A DNA stretch of 64,000 nucleotides from Pseudomonas sp. FP1742. GTDB taxonomy: Bacteria; Pseudomonadota; Gammaproteobacteria; Pseudomonadales; Pseudomonadaceae. Shown in pieces: positions 45,108 to 54,354 of the stretch (the stretch's first letter is position 1; every line of letters begins with the position of its first letter). A program made the translations under genes and the position numbers. Below the pieces are notes generated by a model that did not search any database, was not told the origin of the DNA, and saw only the letters and a list, made by a program, of their open reading frames with translations. The stretch covers positions 6,448,001 through 6,512,000 of the forward strand of contig NZ_CP117460.1 of assembly GCF_030687145.1 (NCBI RefSeq), written 5' to 3'.

Positions 45108-46628
45108 CTACCCATCGAAATCACCCAGATTGATATTCAGCCGCCCGAGGCGGTACAGCAGCGTGCGCCGTGGCAGCCCGAGTTCGCGGGCGGCGAGGGT
45201 CTGGTTGCCGTCGTTTTTGCGCAGGCAGTCGAGCAGCAGACTGCGCTCGACCTGCTCCAGGCGTTCGCGCAGGTTCAAGCCGCTGCTGTCCTCCGGCATG
45301 GCTTCCATGCGCAACGAGAAATGCTCGGCCAGCAACTCGCCGCCTTCGCACAGCAAGACCGCGCGCTCGACCAGGCCTTTGAGTTCGCGAACGTTGCCGG
45401 GGAAGGCATAACCGGACAGGTGATCCAGCGCCGCGTCGGACCAGCGCACCGCGTCGCGCTGCAAGAACGAGCAGGCCTTGTCGGCGAAGTGCCGCGCCAG
45501 GTCGAGGATGTCGCCTTCGCGCTGACGCAACGCCGGCAGCTCGATCGGGAATTGCGCGAGGCGGTAGTACAAGTCCTCGCGGAACTTGCCTTCGCTGACC
45601 AGCACCGACAAATCCCGGTGCGTCGCGGCAATGATCCGCACGTCGATCTTGTGGGTGTCGTTGGACCCCAGCGGGCGGATCTCGCCCTCCTGCAATACCC
45701 GCAGCAATTTGGCTTGCAGGGACAGCGGCATGTCGCCGATTTCATCGAGCAACAAGGTGCCGCCATTGGCCGCATCGAACAGCCCGGCACGGTCGCGATC
45801 GGCACCGGTGAAGGCGCCTTTGCGGTAGCCGAACAGCTCGCTTTCCAGCAGGTTCTCGGGGAACGCCGCGCAGTTCTGCACGATGAACGCCTGGGACCGG
45901 CGCGGGCCGCAATCGTGAATCGCCCGCGCGACCACTTCCTTGCCGGTGCCGGTCTCACCGCGCAGCAGCACGGTGTAGGGGCTGTGCAGGACTTTGCTGA
46001 TCAACGAGTAGGTCTGGCGCATCGCCGCGCTCTTGCCGATCAGGCCATAACCGCTGGCGCTCGGGACGTTGAGTAGCGCCGGGCGTGTATCACCGGTCGG
46101 CTGACGCAAACGTTGCAGCAAGTGCAACTGACCGAGCACGAACGAGCCCAGTTGACCGAGGGAATCGGCAAACCCTTGCAGGTCGATCTGGCGGCGACTG
46201 GCGCACAGCAGCAAACCTTCGACAGCCTTCTGCTGATTGACCAGCGGCACGCACAGCAACGACTGCCAGGGCGTGGCCTGGGGCGGCAGGAAACTGGTTT
46301 CGTGCAGGCTGCCGCTCAGCTCGCCGAGGCACACCACGCGGTTCTGGCACAGGGCGAATTGCAGCAGTTGTTCACCGTTGTAATCCGCCGGCAGGCTCGC
46401 CCCTTCCCGGGGTTGCAGAATGCCGTTCAGGCACTCGGCATTCATCCCCAGGCAGGTGTGGGTCGCGTCCAGCAGGTACAACTGCGTCAGTTCGCAACCG
46501 CTGAGCTCGGCCACCCCGCGCACGAAGTCACCCAGCAACACAGCGCTGTCCGCCGCCCGCGACAGGCTGGCGAACTGCGCCAGCAAGGCTTCGGCATAGA
46601 CCAGCGGTTGCGGCACTTGAGTGAACAT
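45108..46628 (-). CDS. sfa: Sigma-54-dependent transcriptional activator of the T6SS (Sfa)
   Basis: 506 residues. N-terminal GAF-like sensor (~1-180, LLCVPLVNQQKAVEGLLLCA), AAA+ domain at ~200-430 with GETGTGKEVVARAIHD, the sigma-54 contact loop GYRKGAFTGADRD and GGTLLLDEIGDMPL, and a Fis-type helix-turn-helix at the end (NQTLAARELGLPRRTLLYRL). Presumably activates sigma-54 promoters of this or scattered T6SS genes. Start at 46628 because GAGG is eight bases before it; GTG codons further upstream lack that. Confidence 0.94.
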   Translation of the reverse strand: MFTQVPQPLVYAEALLAQFASLSRAADSAVLLGDFVRGVAELSGCELTQLYLLDATHTCLGMNAECLNGILQPREGASLPADYNGEQLLQFALCQNRVVCLGELSGSLHETSFLPPQATPWQSLLCVPLVNQQKAVEGLLLCASRRQIDLQGFADSLGQLGSFVLGQLHLLQRLRQPTGDTRPALLNVPSASGYGLIGKSAAMRQTYSLISKVLHSPYTVLLRGETGTGKEVVARAIHDCGPRRSQAFIVQNCAAFPENLLESELFGYRKGAFTGADRDRAGLFDAANGGTLLLDEIGDMPLSLQAKLLRVLQEGEIRPLGSNDTHKIDVRIIAATHRDLSVLVSEGKFREDLYYRLAQFPIELPALRQREGDILDLARHFADKACSFLQRDAVRWSDAALDHLSGYAFPGNVRELKGLVERAVLLCEGGELLAEHFSLRMEAMPEDSSGLNLRERLEQVERSLLLDCLRKNDGNQTLAARELGLPRRTLLYRLGRLNINLGDFDG

Positions 46629-46638
46629 CACACCCACC

Positions 46639-49287
46639 TCAGGCGAACTCGCACGTCACGCTGGCATTGCCGTCTAGCGTCGCATGCACGCGCTTGAGGC
46701 TTTCACCGGTGGCCATCGCATCGAGCAAACGGTCGGCCACCAGCGGCAGCACATGCAGGTCGAGCAAGTGGTCGATCAGGCGCGCACCGCTGTCGCTTTG
46801 GGTGCAGCGTTCGGCCAGGTGATCGACAAGGTCCTGGGAGTAAGTGAAATCCAGCTGACGACGGTTCAGGCGCTCGCCCAGACGACCGAGTTTGATTTCG
46901 ATCAGCTCGCGCAGCACCGGGCCGCCCACCGGGTAGTAAGGCACCACGCGCATGCGTGCCAGCAACGCCGGTTTGAAGTGCTTGCTGAGCACCGGGCGAA
47001 TGGTTTCTTCGAGGACTTCGGCGGTCGGCCGCGCGCCGTTTTCGCAGAGCTCACTGATGCGGTCGCTGCCCAGGTTCGAGGTCATCAGAATCAGCGTGTT
47101 GCGGAAGTCGATCTCGCGCCCTTCCCCGTCGTTGGCCACGCCTTTGTCGAAGATTTGGTAGAACAGGTTGAGCACGTCCGGGTCGGCTTTTTCGACTTCA
47201 TCGAGCAGCACCACCGAGTACGGTTTCTGCCGCACGGCTTCAGTGAGCATGCCGCCCTCGCCGTAACCGACATAGCCCGGCGGCGCACCGATCAGACGCG
47301 ACACGGTGTGCTTCTCCTGGAACTCGGACATGTTGATGGTGGTGATGAAACGATCACCGCCGTACAACAAATCAGCGAGGGCCAGTGCGGTTTCGGTCTT
47401 GCCGACGCCGCTCGGGCCGACCAGCAGGAACACGCCGACCGGGGCATCCGGTTTGTTCAGGCCTGCGGCGGTGGCGCGCATCGAACGGTCCAGCGCATGA
47501 ACCGCTTGCTCCTGACCACGGATGCGCGTGCGCAGGTCGGTGGCGAAGCTTGCGACCTTGGCGTTGTGTTCGCGGGCCAGTTGCGCCAATGGCACACCGG
47601 TCCAGGCGCTGATCACTTCGGCCACCAGACGCGGGCAGACTTCGAAGCTCACCAGACGTTCTTTGACTTGCAGCTCGGTCAGGGTTTTGTGGGTTTCGTT
47701 GAGCGCCGCTTCCAGGGTTTCGACGCTTTGCGCTTCGTCTACGGGCAGCGATTCGATCACGGTGCCTTCGGCGTCTTCCTCGACCGTGATGGTCGGCTCG
47801 ACGGCGGCGGCTTCGCGAGCCTTGGCCAGTTGCTGACGCAGCTCCAGCAGGCGCTCGGCCAGTTCTTTCTGCTCGGTCCACAGCGTTTCGAGGGCGACCT
47901 TTTCGTCTTCGGCGTCGGCCAGGCGATCTTCCAGAGCGTCCAGCGCTTCGTGATCGATCAGCAAACCGGCTTCGGCATCACGACGCAGGGCCTGACGCTG
48001 ACGGCCACCTTCGGCCAGTTCGCCACGCAGGCGTTCCAGGCTTTCCGGGGCGGCGGCGAGGCTGATGCGCACGCGGGCGCAGGCGGTGTCGAGCACGTCG
48101 ACGGCCTTGTCCGGCAGCTGACGACCCGCCAGGTAACGGGCGGACAATTCGGCTGCTGCAACCACCGCGTCATCGCGCAGGTAAATGCCGTGGCTCTTCT
48201 CGTAGACCTGAGCCAGGCCACGCAGGATGGTCACCGCTTCGCTGACAGTCGGTTCGTGCAGTTGCACCGGTTGGAAACGACGGGCCAGGGCCGGGTCTTT
48301 CTCGAAGTATTTTTTGTACTCCGCCCAGGTGGTGGCGGCGATGGTGCGCAACTCGCCACGGGCCAGGGCGGGTTTCAACAGGTTGGCCGCATCAGAACCG
48401 CCGGCGTTGCCACCCGCGCCGATCAGGGTGTGGGCTTCGTCTATGAACAGGATGATCGGTTTCGGCGAGGCTTTGACTTCGTCGATCACGCCTTTGAGGC
48501 GACGTTCGAATTCGCCTTTGACGCTGGCGCCGGCCTGCAACAGGCCCATGTCCAATGACAGCAGCTCGACGCCTTTCAAGACTTGCGGCACTTCGCCGGC
48601 GGCGATGCGCGAGGCCAGGCCTTCGACGATCGCGGTTTTACCGACGCCGGCTTCACCGACCACAATCGGATTGTTCTTGCGGCGGCGAGCGAGGATGTCG
48701 ACCATCTGACGGATCGCGCCATCGCGGCACAGCACCGGGTCGAGTTTGCCGTCGCGGGCCTGCTGGGTCAGGTTGTGGGTGAAGCGCTCCAGCAGCGATT
48801 CGCCGGGCACCGCCGGTTTGCCGGTGGCCGGTTGTTCTTTCTGCGACAGGGCGAATTCTTTCAGGCGCTCGATGTTCAGCTTGGCCAGCAACGACTGATA
48901 ACGGCTGCCGGCGTAGCGCATCGGGTTGCGCAGCAGCGCGAGGATCAACGCGGCTTGCTCGACCTGGCTCTGACCCAGTTCGAGGTTGGCCACCAGCAAG
49001 GCGTCTTGCAGCCACTGCACCAGTTCCGGGGCGAACACCGGATTGCGCGAGGCGCTGTGCTCGACCCGCGATTGCAGCGCGGCGCTCAGCTCGCCGGCGT
49101 CCACTTCGGCGTCCTGCAACGCCCGTGCGAGCAGGCCTTGCGGGCGCTCCAGCAGGCCCAGCAGCAAGTCTTCGACGAGGATCTTGCTGCCGCCACGGGC
49201 GACGCAGCGCTCGGCAGAACTTTCCAGATCACGACGGGTTTCGGCGTCCAGCGCCTGGATAAGTTGTTGCAGGTCTACGTTGATCAT
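46639..49287 (-). CDS. clpV: T6SS sheath-recycling AAA+ ATPase ClpV (TssH)
   Basis: 882 residues. Disassembles contracted TssBC sheaths. N-domain MINVDLQQLIQALDAETRRD, first ATPase with GEAGVGKTAIVEGLA, a coiled middle domain (~410-530), second ATPase with GPSGVGKTETALALADLLYG and VVLLDEVEKADPDVLNL. The extended ClpV middle and N-domain set it apart from ClpB. Ends ten bases before sfa. Confidence 0.96.
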   Translation of the reverse strand: MINVDLQQLIQALDAETRRDLESSAERCVARGGSKILVEDLLLGLLERPQGLLARALQDAEVDAGELSAALQSRVEHSASRNPVFAPELVQWLQDALLVANLELGQSQVEQAALILALLRNPMRYAGSRYQSLLAKLNIERLKEFALSQKEQPATGKPAVPGESLLERFTHNLTQQARDGKLDPVLCRDGAIRQMVDILARRRKNNPIVVGEAGVGKTAIVEGLASRIAAGEVPQVLKGVELLSLDMGLLQAGASVKGEFERRLKGVIDEVKASPKPIILFIDEAHTLIGAGGNAGGSDAANLLKPALARGELRTIAATTWAEYKKYFEKDPALARRFQPVQLHEPTVSEAVTILRGLAQVYEKSHGIYLRDDAVVAAAELSARYLAGRQLPDKAVDVLDTACARVRISLAAAPESLERLRGELAEGGRQRQALRRDAEAGLLIDHEALDALEDRLADAEDEKVALETLWTEQKELAERLLELRQQLAKAREAAAVEPTITVEEDAEGTVIESLPVDEAQSVETLEAALNETHKTLTELQVKERLVSFEVCPRLVAEVISAWTGVPLAQLAREHNAKVASFATDLRTRIRGQEQAVHALDRSMRATAAGLNKPDAPVGVFLLVGPSGVGKTETALALADLLYGGDRFITTINMSEFQEKHTVSRLIGAPPGYVGYGEGGMLTEAVRQKPYSVVLLDEVEKADPDVLNLFYQIFDKGVANDGEGREIDFRNTLILMTSNLGSDRISELCENGARPTAEVLEETIRPVLSKHFKPALLARMRVVPYYPVGGPVLRELIEIKLGRLGERLNRRQLDFTYSQDLVDHLAERCTQSDSGARLIDHLLDLHVLPLVADRLLDAMATGESLKRVHATLDGNASVTCEFA

Positions 49288-49300
49288 GTGTCATCTGTCC

Positions 49301-50308
49301 TTAATGAATTTTGCTGCCCAGGGTCACCACGCCGTCCGCTTTTTCGCGGCCGAGCCAACTGGTCCACCCCAGGCGACAGGCGTTCTGCTCACCGATGCGC
49401 AGTTCGCGGATTTCTTCCTGGCGCAGCACCAGGCGAATGTCGTAATCGAGCGGGTCACGCAGGGTGAACCGCACCAGCGCGCACAACGGCTGGTAGCCGA
49501 AACCGATCGGCAGGAATTCGTGAAAGCGTTGCCAGTCGAGCTCGCGGATGTGAATGCGGAATTTGCCGCTGCGGTCGCGTACGTGTTCACCCAGCACCAG
49601 GTCTTCGCCGAGCATGCTGTTGCCGCGACCGAGGCGATTGCGTTGCTCGTCGAGGATTTCGACGCGGCGCTCGATGCACTGCTCGATAGTCAGTTCGGCG
49701 TGCTTGAAGTAGTAACGCAGTACCGCTTCGATCAACGCCGCCGAGTGCGCCCGCAAGCTGAGCAGGCCGAGGTACGGCAGCAGGCGTTTCCAGTTCAGTT
49801 CCTGAGCCTTGCGGATCTCTTCGCCACCAAGGCCGATCAGGGCAAACAGTTGCGCCGAAAACGGATCGAGCGCGCCGCTCTGGAAACTGGCGCGGTAGCG
49901 GTATTTGCGCCAGATCGGCAGCATCAGCCGTTGCAGGCGATGGTGGAACAGGTCGAGGAAGTTACGGGTCGGGTTGCCGTCTTCGCTGTCGCCCAAGGCC
50001 TGTTCACCGTAAAACGCAGGCAACGGTGAACCGGAACCGACCAGGCCGATCAGGTTGAAACGCAGACGCGCACGCATCTGCCCGTGCTCTTTGAAAAACT
50101 CCACGCGATCGACGTCACTGCCAGGGAAACCCAGGCTCGGGTTGGCCTGGAATTCCAGCTGGTCGTACAGGTCGTCTTCGCTCAGGTGCGGGTGTGCATC
50201 GCGCAGCCGGTCGATCACCAGCAGCACGGCCTGAAACAGCGAGTACTCGCGTATTACCCGGGTCAGCCCGCTTAAAGCAGGGGCTGCAGGCCCATACGTG
50301 GTGTCCAT
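49301..50308 (-). CDS. tssG: T6SS baseplate protein TssG
   Basis: 335 residues. GP53-like wedge component: FQAVLLVIDRLRDAHPHLSE, FQANPSLGFPGSDVDRVEFF, GLVGSGSPLPAFYGEQAL and FLDLFHHRLQRLMLPIWRKY are family blocks. Start overlaps the tssF end by 37 bases, a usual tssF-tssG arrangement. Confidence 0.95.
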   Translation of the reverse strand: MDTTYGPAAPALSGLTRVIREYSLFQAVLLVIDRLRDAHPHLSEDDLYDQLEFQANPSLGFPGSDVDRVEFFKEHGQMRARLRFNLIGLVGSGSPLPAFYGEQALGDSEDGNPTRNFLDLFHHRLQRLMLPIWRKYRYRASFQSGALDPFSAQLFALIGLGGEEIRKAQELNWKRLLPYLGLLSLRAHSAALIEAVLRYYFKHAELTIEQCIERRVEILDEQRNRLGRGNSMLGEDLVLGEHVRDRSGKFRIHIRELDWQRFHEFLPIGFGYQPLCALVRFTLRDPLDYDIRLVLRQEEIRELRIGEQNACRLGWTSWLGREKADGVVTLGSKIH

Positions 50309-52059
50309 TGGTACACCTCTCCCTGTGTGCTTTTTACCCGCAGCTCGTGGTACGAATTGAGACTGGCGTAAAGCGCGAAAAACTCGTTAAGAACCGAAGC
50401 GAACACGAACAGGTCGCCCTCGCCGATATACCCTTCCGGGTCGATAGTCAGCTCGGTGCGCAACCCGCGAACCGGCAACCCTCGGTGCAATCTGTCGACA
50501 TGCTGGTGCTTGATCGACTTGAGCCCGCCCAGCAGGCGTTTGCTGACTTTTTCCGCGTGCTGGTCGTAGTAGCGCGGCAGGTCGTAGGTTTCGAGAATCA
50601 CCTTCAACGCATTGACGTCGGCCAGCGACAGGTAGTTGAGCGACATGTTGCTGATCAGCTTCCAGAGGAAGTCGCGGTTCAGCGGTGGCGCGAAACTCGA
50701 GGTGGCCGGGGTGATGTTGCGGAAGCTCAGAAACTCCGGCGTCTCTTCACAGGCCATGCAGATGTCGCCGAGCTTGAGCTTGCGCGGCAGGTTCTGGTTG
50801 GTGCACATCAGCTCGATCGACAGGGTTTCGTGGGCTTCGGTATGGCGGATGCCGAAGCTCAAGTAGGTGTCGAGGCCATCGTGCAGCAAGGACGAACGCT
50901 GGCGGATGCTGTAATGCGGACGGCTGGTGGGCACGTCGAAACTCGGGTCGTGCTCGAAGGATTCGAACGGCACGTATTCCTGATAACCGAGGCCGCCGGG
51001 CTTCCAGCCAGTCACGGTTTCCACCGAAAACACGCCGCAGTTTTCCAGGTCGTATTCGGCCGGCAGCAGCAGGTATTCGTCCTGCTTGCCGTCGAGGCGG
51101 ATCGGCAGCGCATCGTGCTCGAACAGGTTGACGATCGGCGTGCAGTAGAGCTTCACGTTGTCCAGGGTCGGGCGCATCCGCATGATGCCGCTCTTGCGAA
51201 TATCGAAGCGCAATTCCAGGCCGCGCATCTGCTTGAGCGTGTCTTCCGGCAGTGCCTTGAGCAGGTCCAGACCGTTGATATCAACGAACAGGAATTTGTC
51301 CTGGAAGGCGAAATATTCCTGCAGGTAGCGATAGCCACGGAAGGTGTTCAGCGGATACGGGATCAACGCTTCTTCTTCGGCAAAACCCACCGGCTGCACG
51401 CGGTCGCCGGGCATTTTGAACGCCATCGGCTGACCGCTTACGCCGTTGATGGGCTTGCCGGCGCCATCCAGCGGGATCAGCTCGATGCCTTCGAGGTTGC
51501 GCAACAGGCTCAGGTACAGCATCTGGCTGATGTAGCGCTCACCGGCAAAGTGCAGACGCAGACGGCTCAGCTCCAACTCGCCGAGGTGACCATCCGCGCT
51601 CATCTCCAGCCGCAGGCTCAACAGCGAACCGTCACCCTTCACCGAGTAATTCAGCGCGGCCAGATCCAGCGGTAACACCTCGGTCGGGTAGCACGTACGG
51701 AAACGGCAGCGCACATCATCGACCGGCACACTCTCCACCGGCGTATCACGCTCGACCCTCAACGCCGGCCCGGAACGCTTCAACGGGTCGAACTGCAAAA
51801 TGCTGAACGCCGGCAGCGGCCGCATGTAGTTCGGCCACAGCAACTGCATCAGCGAGTGGCTGAGCTCCGGCAACTCGTCGTCGAGCTTTTGGCGCAGACG
51901 ACCGGTCAGAAAGGCAAAGCCCTCCAGCAACCGCTCCACATCCGGATCCCGCCCGGCCTGACCAAGGAAAGGCGCCAACGCCGGGCTACGCTCGGCGAAA
52001 CGACGACCTAACTGGCGAAGTGCGGTGAGTTCGCTTTGGTAGTAGTGGTTAAAGGACAT
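50272..52059 (-). CDS. tssF: T6SS baseplate protein TssF
   Basis: 595 residues. Family start SFNHYYQSELTALRQLGRRF and PALAPFLGQAGRDPDVERLL, then FAFLTGRLRQKLDDELPELS. Forms the wedge with TssG and TssE. Its own start codon follows a 63-base gap after the small membrane-protein gene at 52123, whereas in HSI-II loci tssF directly follows tssE. Confidence 0.95.
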   Translation of the reverse strand: MSFNHYYQSELTALRQLGRRFAERSPALAPFLGQAGRDPDVERLLEGFAFLTGRLRQKLDDELPELSHSLMQLLWPNYMRPLPAFSILQFDPLKRSGPALRVERDTPVESVPVDDVRCRFRTCYPTEVLPLDLAALNYSVKGDGSLLSLRLEMSADGHLGELELSRLRLHFAGERYISQMLYLSLLRNLEGIELIPLDGAGKPINGVSGQPMAFKMPGDRVQPVGFAEEEALIPYPLNTFRGYRYLQEYFAFQDKFLFVDINGLDLLKALPEDTLKQMRGLELRFDIRKSGIMRMRPTLDNVKLYCTPIVNLFEHDALPIRLDGKQDEYLLLPAEYDLENCGVFSVETVTGWKPGGLGYQEYVPFESFEHDPSFDVPTSRPHYSIRQRSSLLHDGLDTYLSFGIRHTEAHETLSIELMCTNQNLPRKLKLGDICMACEETPEFLSFRNITPATSSFAPPLNRDFLWKLISNMSLNYLSLADVNALKVILETYDLPRYYDQHAEKVSKRLLGGLKSIKHQHVDRLHRGLPVRGLRTELTIDPEGYIGEGDLFVFASVLNEFFALYASLNSYHELRVKSTQGEVYQWTPRMGLQPLL

Positions 52060-52122
52060 GGATGGGCTGCCTGGTTTTGAATTTGGGTGAGCTAGATACG
52101 TGTTTTTGCTCAGTGGTCATAT

Positions 52123-52323
52123 TTATGCGGGAGGCAAATTCAGGAAATAGGTGCCAATGCCGTGCATCACCGGTATCGCCATCAAGACAATGAACGTCAG
52201 CAACCTATGAAGCTTCGAGTTACGGCTTTTATTGCGTAGCCCAGTCAGGGCTAGAATCAGCGATAAAATGGCCAACGTACCGAATAGGTCACTGTCAGCT
52301 AATACGGCCAGATAACCGCTCAT
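52123..52323 (-). CDS. Small membrane protein, candidate immunity protein (copy 2)
   Basis: 66 residues with two membrane helices (FGTLAILSLILALTGL; LLTFIVLMAIPVMHGIGTYF). Clearly a duplicate of the next gene: LAVLADSDLFGTLAI, RNSK-HR-LTF and the terminal NLPPA are shared. RBS AGAGGA before ATG. Lies behind the effector-like gene at 52609 inside the tss operon. Confidence 0.78.
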   Translation of the reverse strand: MSGYLAVLADSDLFGTLAILSLILALTGLRNKSRNSKLHRLLTFIVLMAIPVMHGIGTYFLNLPPA

Positions 52324-52405
52324 CCCTTACATCCTCTTGAGTAAAACTTCCGTTGTAGAGCAGCAGCAGTTTCAGTGCCAAAACACCACAGAAAAAAGTC
52401 TGCAT

Positions 52406-52612
52406 TCACGCAGGCGGTAAGTTGGCATAATAACTGCCAACCACTTCGAGCAATGTAATGGACACCAGACACAAAAAAGTCAAAACTCGGTGCCACTTTG
52501 AGTTTCTAACCCTAACAAACAAATTACCAATCGCCGCAAAAAAACAAAAAATCGCCAAAGTGCCAAACAAATCACTATCAGCCAACACTGCCAAATAGAC
52601 GTCAAAACTCAT
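52406..52612 (-). CDS. Small membrane protein, candidate immunity protein (copy 1)
   Basis: 68 residues, two membrane helices (LFGTLAIFCFFAAIGNLFV; VLTFLCLVSITLLEVVGSYY) with a basic loop RVRNSKWHR between them. Its ATG overlaps the effector stop (ATGA). A small membrane protein coupled this tightly to a putative effector is a common immunity layout; protection at the inner membrane or periplasm is inferred. The AT-rich composition differs from the neighbouring tssF. Confidence 0.78.
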   Translation of the reverse strand: MSFDVYLAVLADSDLFGTLAIFCFFAAIGNLFVRVRNSKWHRVLTFLCLVSITLLEVVGSYYANLPPA

Positions 52613-53415
52613 TTTTTATTAAACCCCATGAAATTCCAACGATACAATTGGAAGTTTTTCAAAAAGTCTTCATCCGTAGAGCCTTTAGCCATATTTTTAT
52701 AATCCCACCCAACAACCGCCTTCTCATAAAATCCTTTTTCAATCGACATACCCGCATATCCATCATTCTGCGGATCAGCCATGTTAGAGCCAATCAATCT
52801 CTGAAATGTTGTATTAGGGCGGGTACTCCAACCACTAGTATTACCCTGCCTGATGTCAATTCTGGAGGTATTAATTCCGACTACGACTTGGATATGGTGC
52901 GCAACATCTCCAGGACGATCAAGAGCCTGCGCAAGGATGTCCCCGGGCATCAGGCTTTCTACTGCATCCACAGCCAGAGTATTTTCACCCACTTCCTGCA
53001 TATCCGGAGCACCATAGGTCAACATGACCATTTCGCTAAAGCCGTACATATTGGAAGCGTAACGATCATGCTGCGCTGCGGTGTAATTCTCCATATTCCG
53101 GTAAGTTCTAACACCCGTTTTCAGCTTTACCGGCAATCCACGCTTAGACGCAAATTCGCATAAAACCCTCAGAGCAAAGTCTTCACACGTAAACTTATTA
53201 TTTTTTACAGCGCCGTTTTTATCCCAATATTTTTCATTGATCAGTTTTTCCGCAATCAATGGTGCTTCGTCGTGATAAGCAGCAATATCTGCATCCGTCC
53301 AGAAAGCAGTCGTTTTCCAGAATACTTTATAGGTAACTTTTTTCCCGACGGGATCTGACTTTGGAGTTAACGCAATTGAGCGCGCCATCAAGGTAGACAA
53401 AATTTCGGCACTCAT
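52609..53415 (-). CDS. Candidate T6SS effector with papain-like Cys/His pattern
   Basis: 268 residues, no signal peptide. A probable nucleophile is Cys77 in FTCEDFALRVLCEFASKRGL, at the head of a helix; a following strand carries paired histidines (VAHHIQVVVG, His173/174) after MPGDILAQAL, and RIDIRQGN could supply the third polar residue. This Cys ... GDI ... HxxVV order is that of NlpC/P60- or transglutaminase-like hydrolases. I recognise no named effector family. Four-base overlap with the PAAR gene before it and the membrane-protein gene after it argue for delivery on the PAAR tip and for neutralisation by those proteins. Confidence 0.7.
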   Translation of the reverse strand: MSAEILSTLMARSIALTPKSDPVGKKVTYKVFWKTTAFWTDADIAAYHDEAPLIAEKLINEKYWDKNGAVKNNKFTCEDFALRVLCEFASKRGLPVKLKTGVRTYRNMENYTAAQHDRYASNMYGFSEMVMLTYGAPDMQEVGENTLAVDAVESLMPGDILAQALDRPGDVAHHIQVVVGINTSRIDIRQGNTSGWSTRPNTTFQRLIGSNMADPQNDGYAGMSIEKGFYEKAVVGWDYKNMAKGSTDEDFLKNFQLYRWNFMGFNKK

Positions 53416-53924
53416 ACCGACGCTCCATCAATCGCGGCGTGAAAATCAAAAGTTTCACCTTCTTTCCCCCCTACCAACTGGGTTCTGCCCATTGCATCAC
53501 TTTGCCCGGAGATAACTTCGCCTTTGGCGGTTGTAATCTGATAAGGAATATCCTGAAGTGGATTTCCATCCTGATCTTCCATCACAACATGCTGACAATG
53601 GGAAAACAGCATCAATGGAACCGGTGGAATAAACGGTACCGGTGTATGCGAATTCCCGATAATCACTGTCCCGGACCCGGCCGTAACTTTATTACCATGA
53701 GCACCAACGGAGCCCACGGTCGCCGCCGGTTTACCGTTAATCAAAACAGTCGTTGCAAGATCGCCAACCATCGCACCACCACACGCCGAGGCATCGCCTT
53801 GGCGGGCGGCCGCGAGGCCGTCGAAGAACACGTCGCCGGAACCGGCGGCGATCGGGTTGGTGCCGTGGCCGGGGAGCGGGCAAGCGGTGGGGTCGGATAC
53901 GCGGGCTGCTGGTTTGCCGGACAT
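53412..53924 (-). CDS. PAAR-domain spike tip protein with C-terminal beta-sandwich extension
   Basis: 170 residues. PAAR domain at 1-~95: SGKPAARVSDPTACPLPGHG, GSGDVFFDGLAAARQGD, GDLATTVLINGKPAATVG and GAHGNKVTAGSGTVIIGN. A linker (TPVPFIPPVPLML) and a 60-residue extension (HVVMEDQDGNPLQDIPYQIT ... SDAMGRTQLVGG) of transthyretin/Ig type follow, a known PAAR extension that can hold cargo. RBS GGAG; starts ten bases after tssE. It sharpens the VgrG tip and likely carries the next gene's product. Confidence 0.9.
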   Translation of the reverse strand: MSGKPAARVSDPTACPLPGHGTNPIAAGSGDVFFDGLAAARQGDASACGGAMVGDLATTVLINGKPAATVGSVGAHGNKVTAGSGTVIIGNSHTPVPFIPPVPLMLFSHCQHVVMEDQDGNPLQDIPYQITTAKGEVISGQSDAMGRTQLVGGKEGETFDFHAAIDGASV

Positions 53925-53934
53925 ACGAATCTCC

Positions 53935-54342
53935 TTAGTTGACCTTTACTTGACCGCTGCCATCCAGGCGCGCGGCGAAACTGACCTGGCGCTTGAAACC
54001 ATCAACTTCCAGCAGGCCTTCGATGCTGAAGGACAGGCGAAGCTGATCGTTGTCACGCGGCAGGGAGATGACACGCACGTTGCTCAGGCGCGGTTCGTAG
54101 GCTTCGATGAAGCTTTCGATGGCCCGGCGGGCCTGACTCAGGGAGTCGTGCAGGCTCAGGCGCATGTCATTGAGATCGGGTAGCCCGTAATCGGACAGCG
54201 TTTGCACGCTGCCCGCACGGGTGCTGAGCATCTTGGCCAGATGGGCAGCCACCGACGCCATGGCGGAAACCTCGCGGCTCCAGCCGACGCGTTTGTCCGC
54301 GTCGCCACCCAGGCGTTCGAAAAGGCTGCCGTATCCAGTCAT
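53935..54342 (-). CDS. tssE: T6SS baseplate protein TssE (gp25-like)
   Basis: 135 residues. GYGSLFERLGG at the start and the gp25 core LSDYGLPDLNDMRLSLHDSL, IESFIEAYEPRLSNVRVISL are diagnostic. Twelve bases after tssC. Confidence 0.94.
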   Translation of the reverse strand: MTGYGSLFERLGGDADKRVGWSREVSAMASVAAHLAKMLSTRAGSVQTLSDYGLPDLNDMRLSLHDSLSQARRAIESFIEAYEPRLSNVRVISLPRDNDQLRLSFSIEGLLEVDGFKRQVSFAARLDGSGQVKVN

Positions 54343-54354
54343 GAGTCGCTCCGC

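Noticed and set aside
46684..48558. 624-codon open frame antisense to clpV
   Set aside because: Shadow of clpV, no start context and no recognisable domain.
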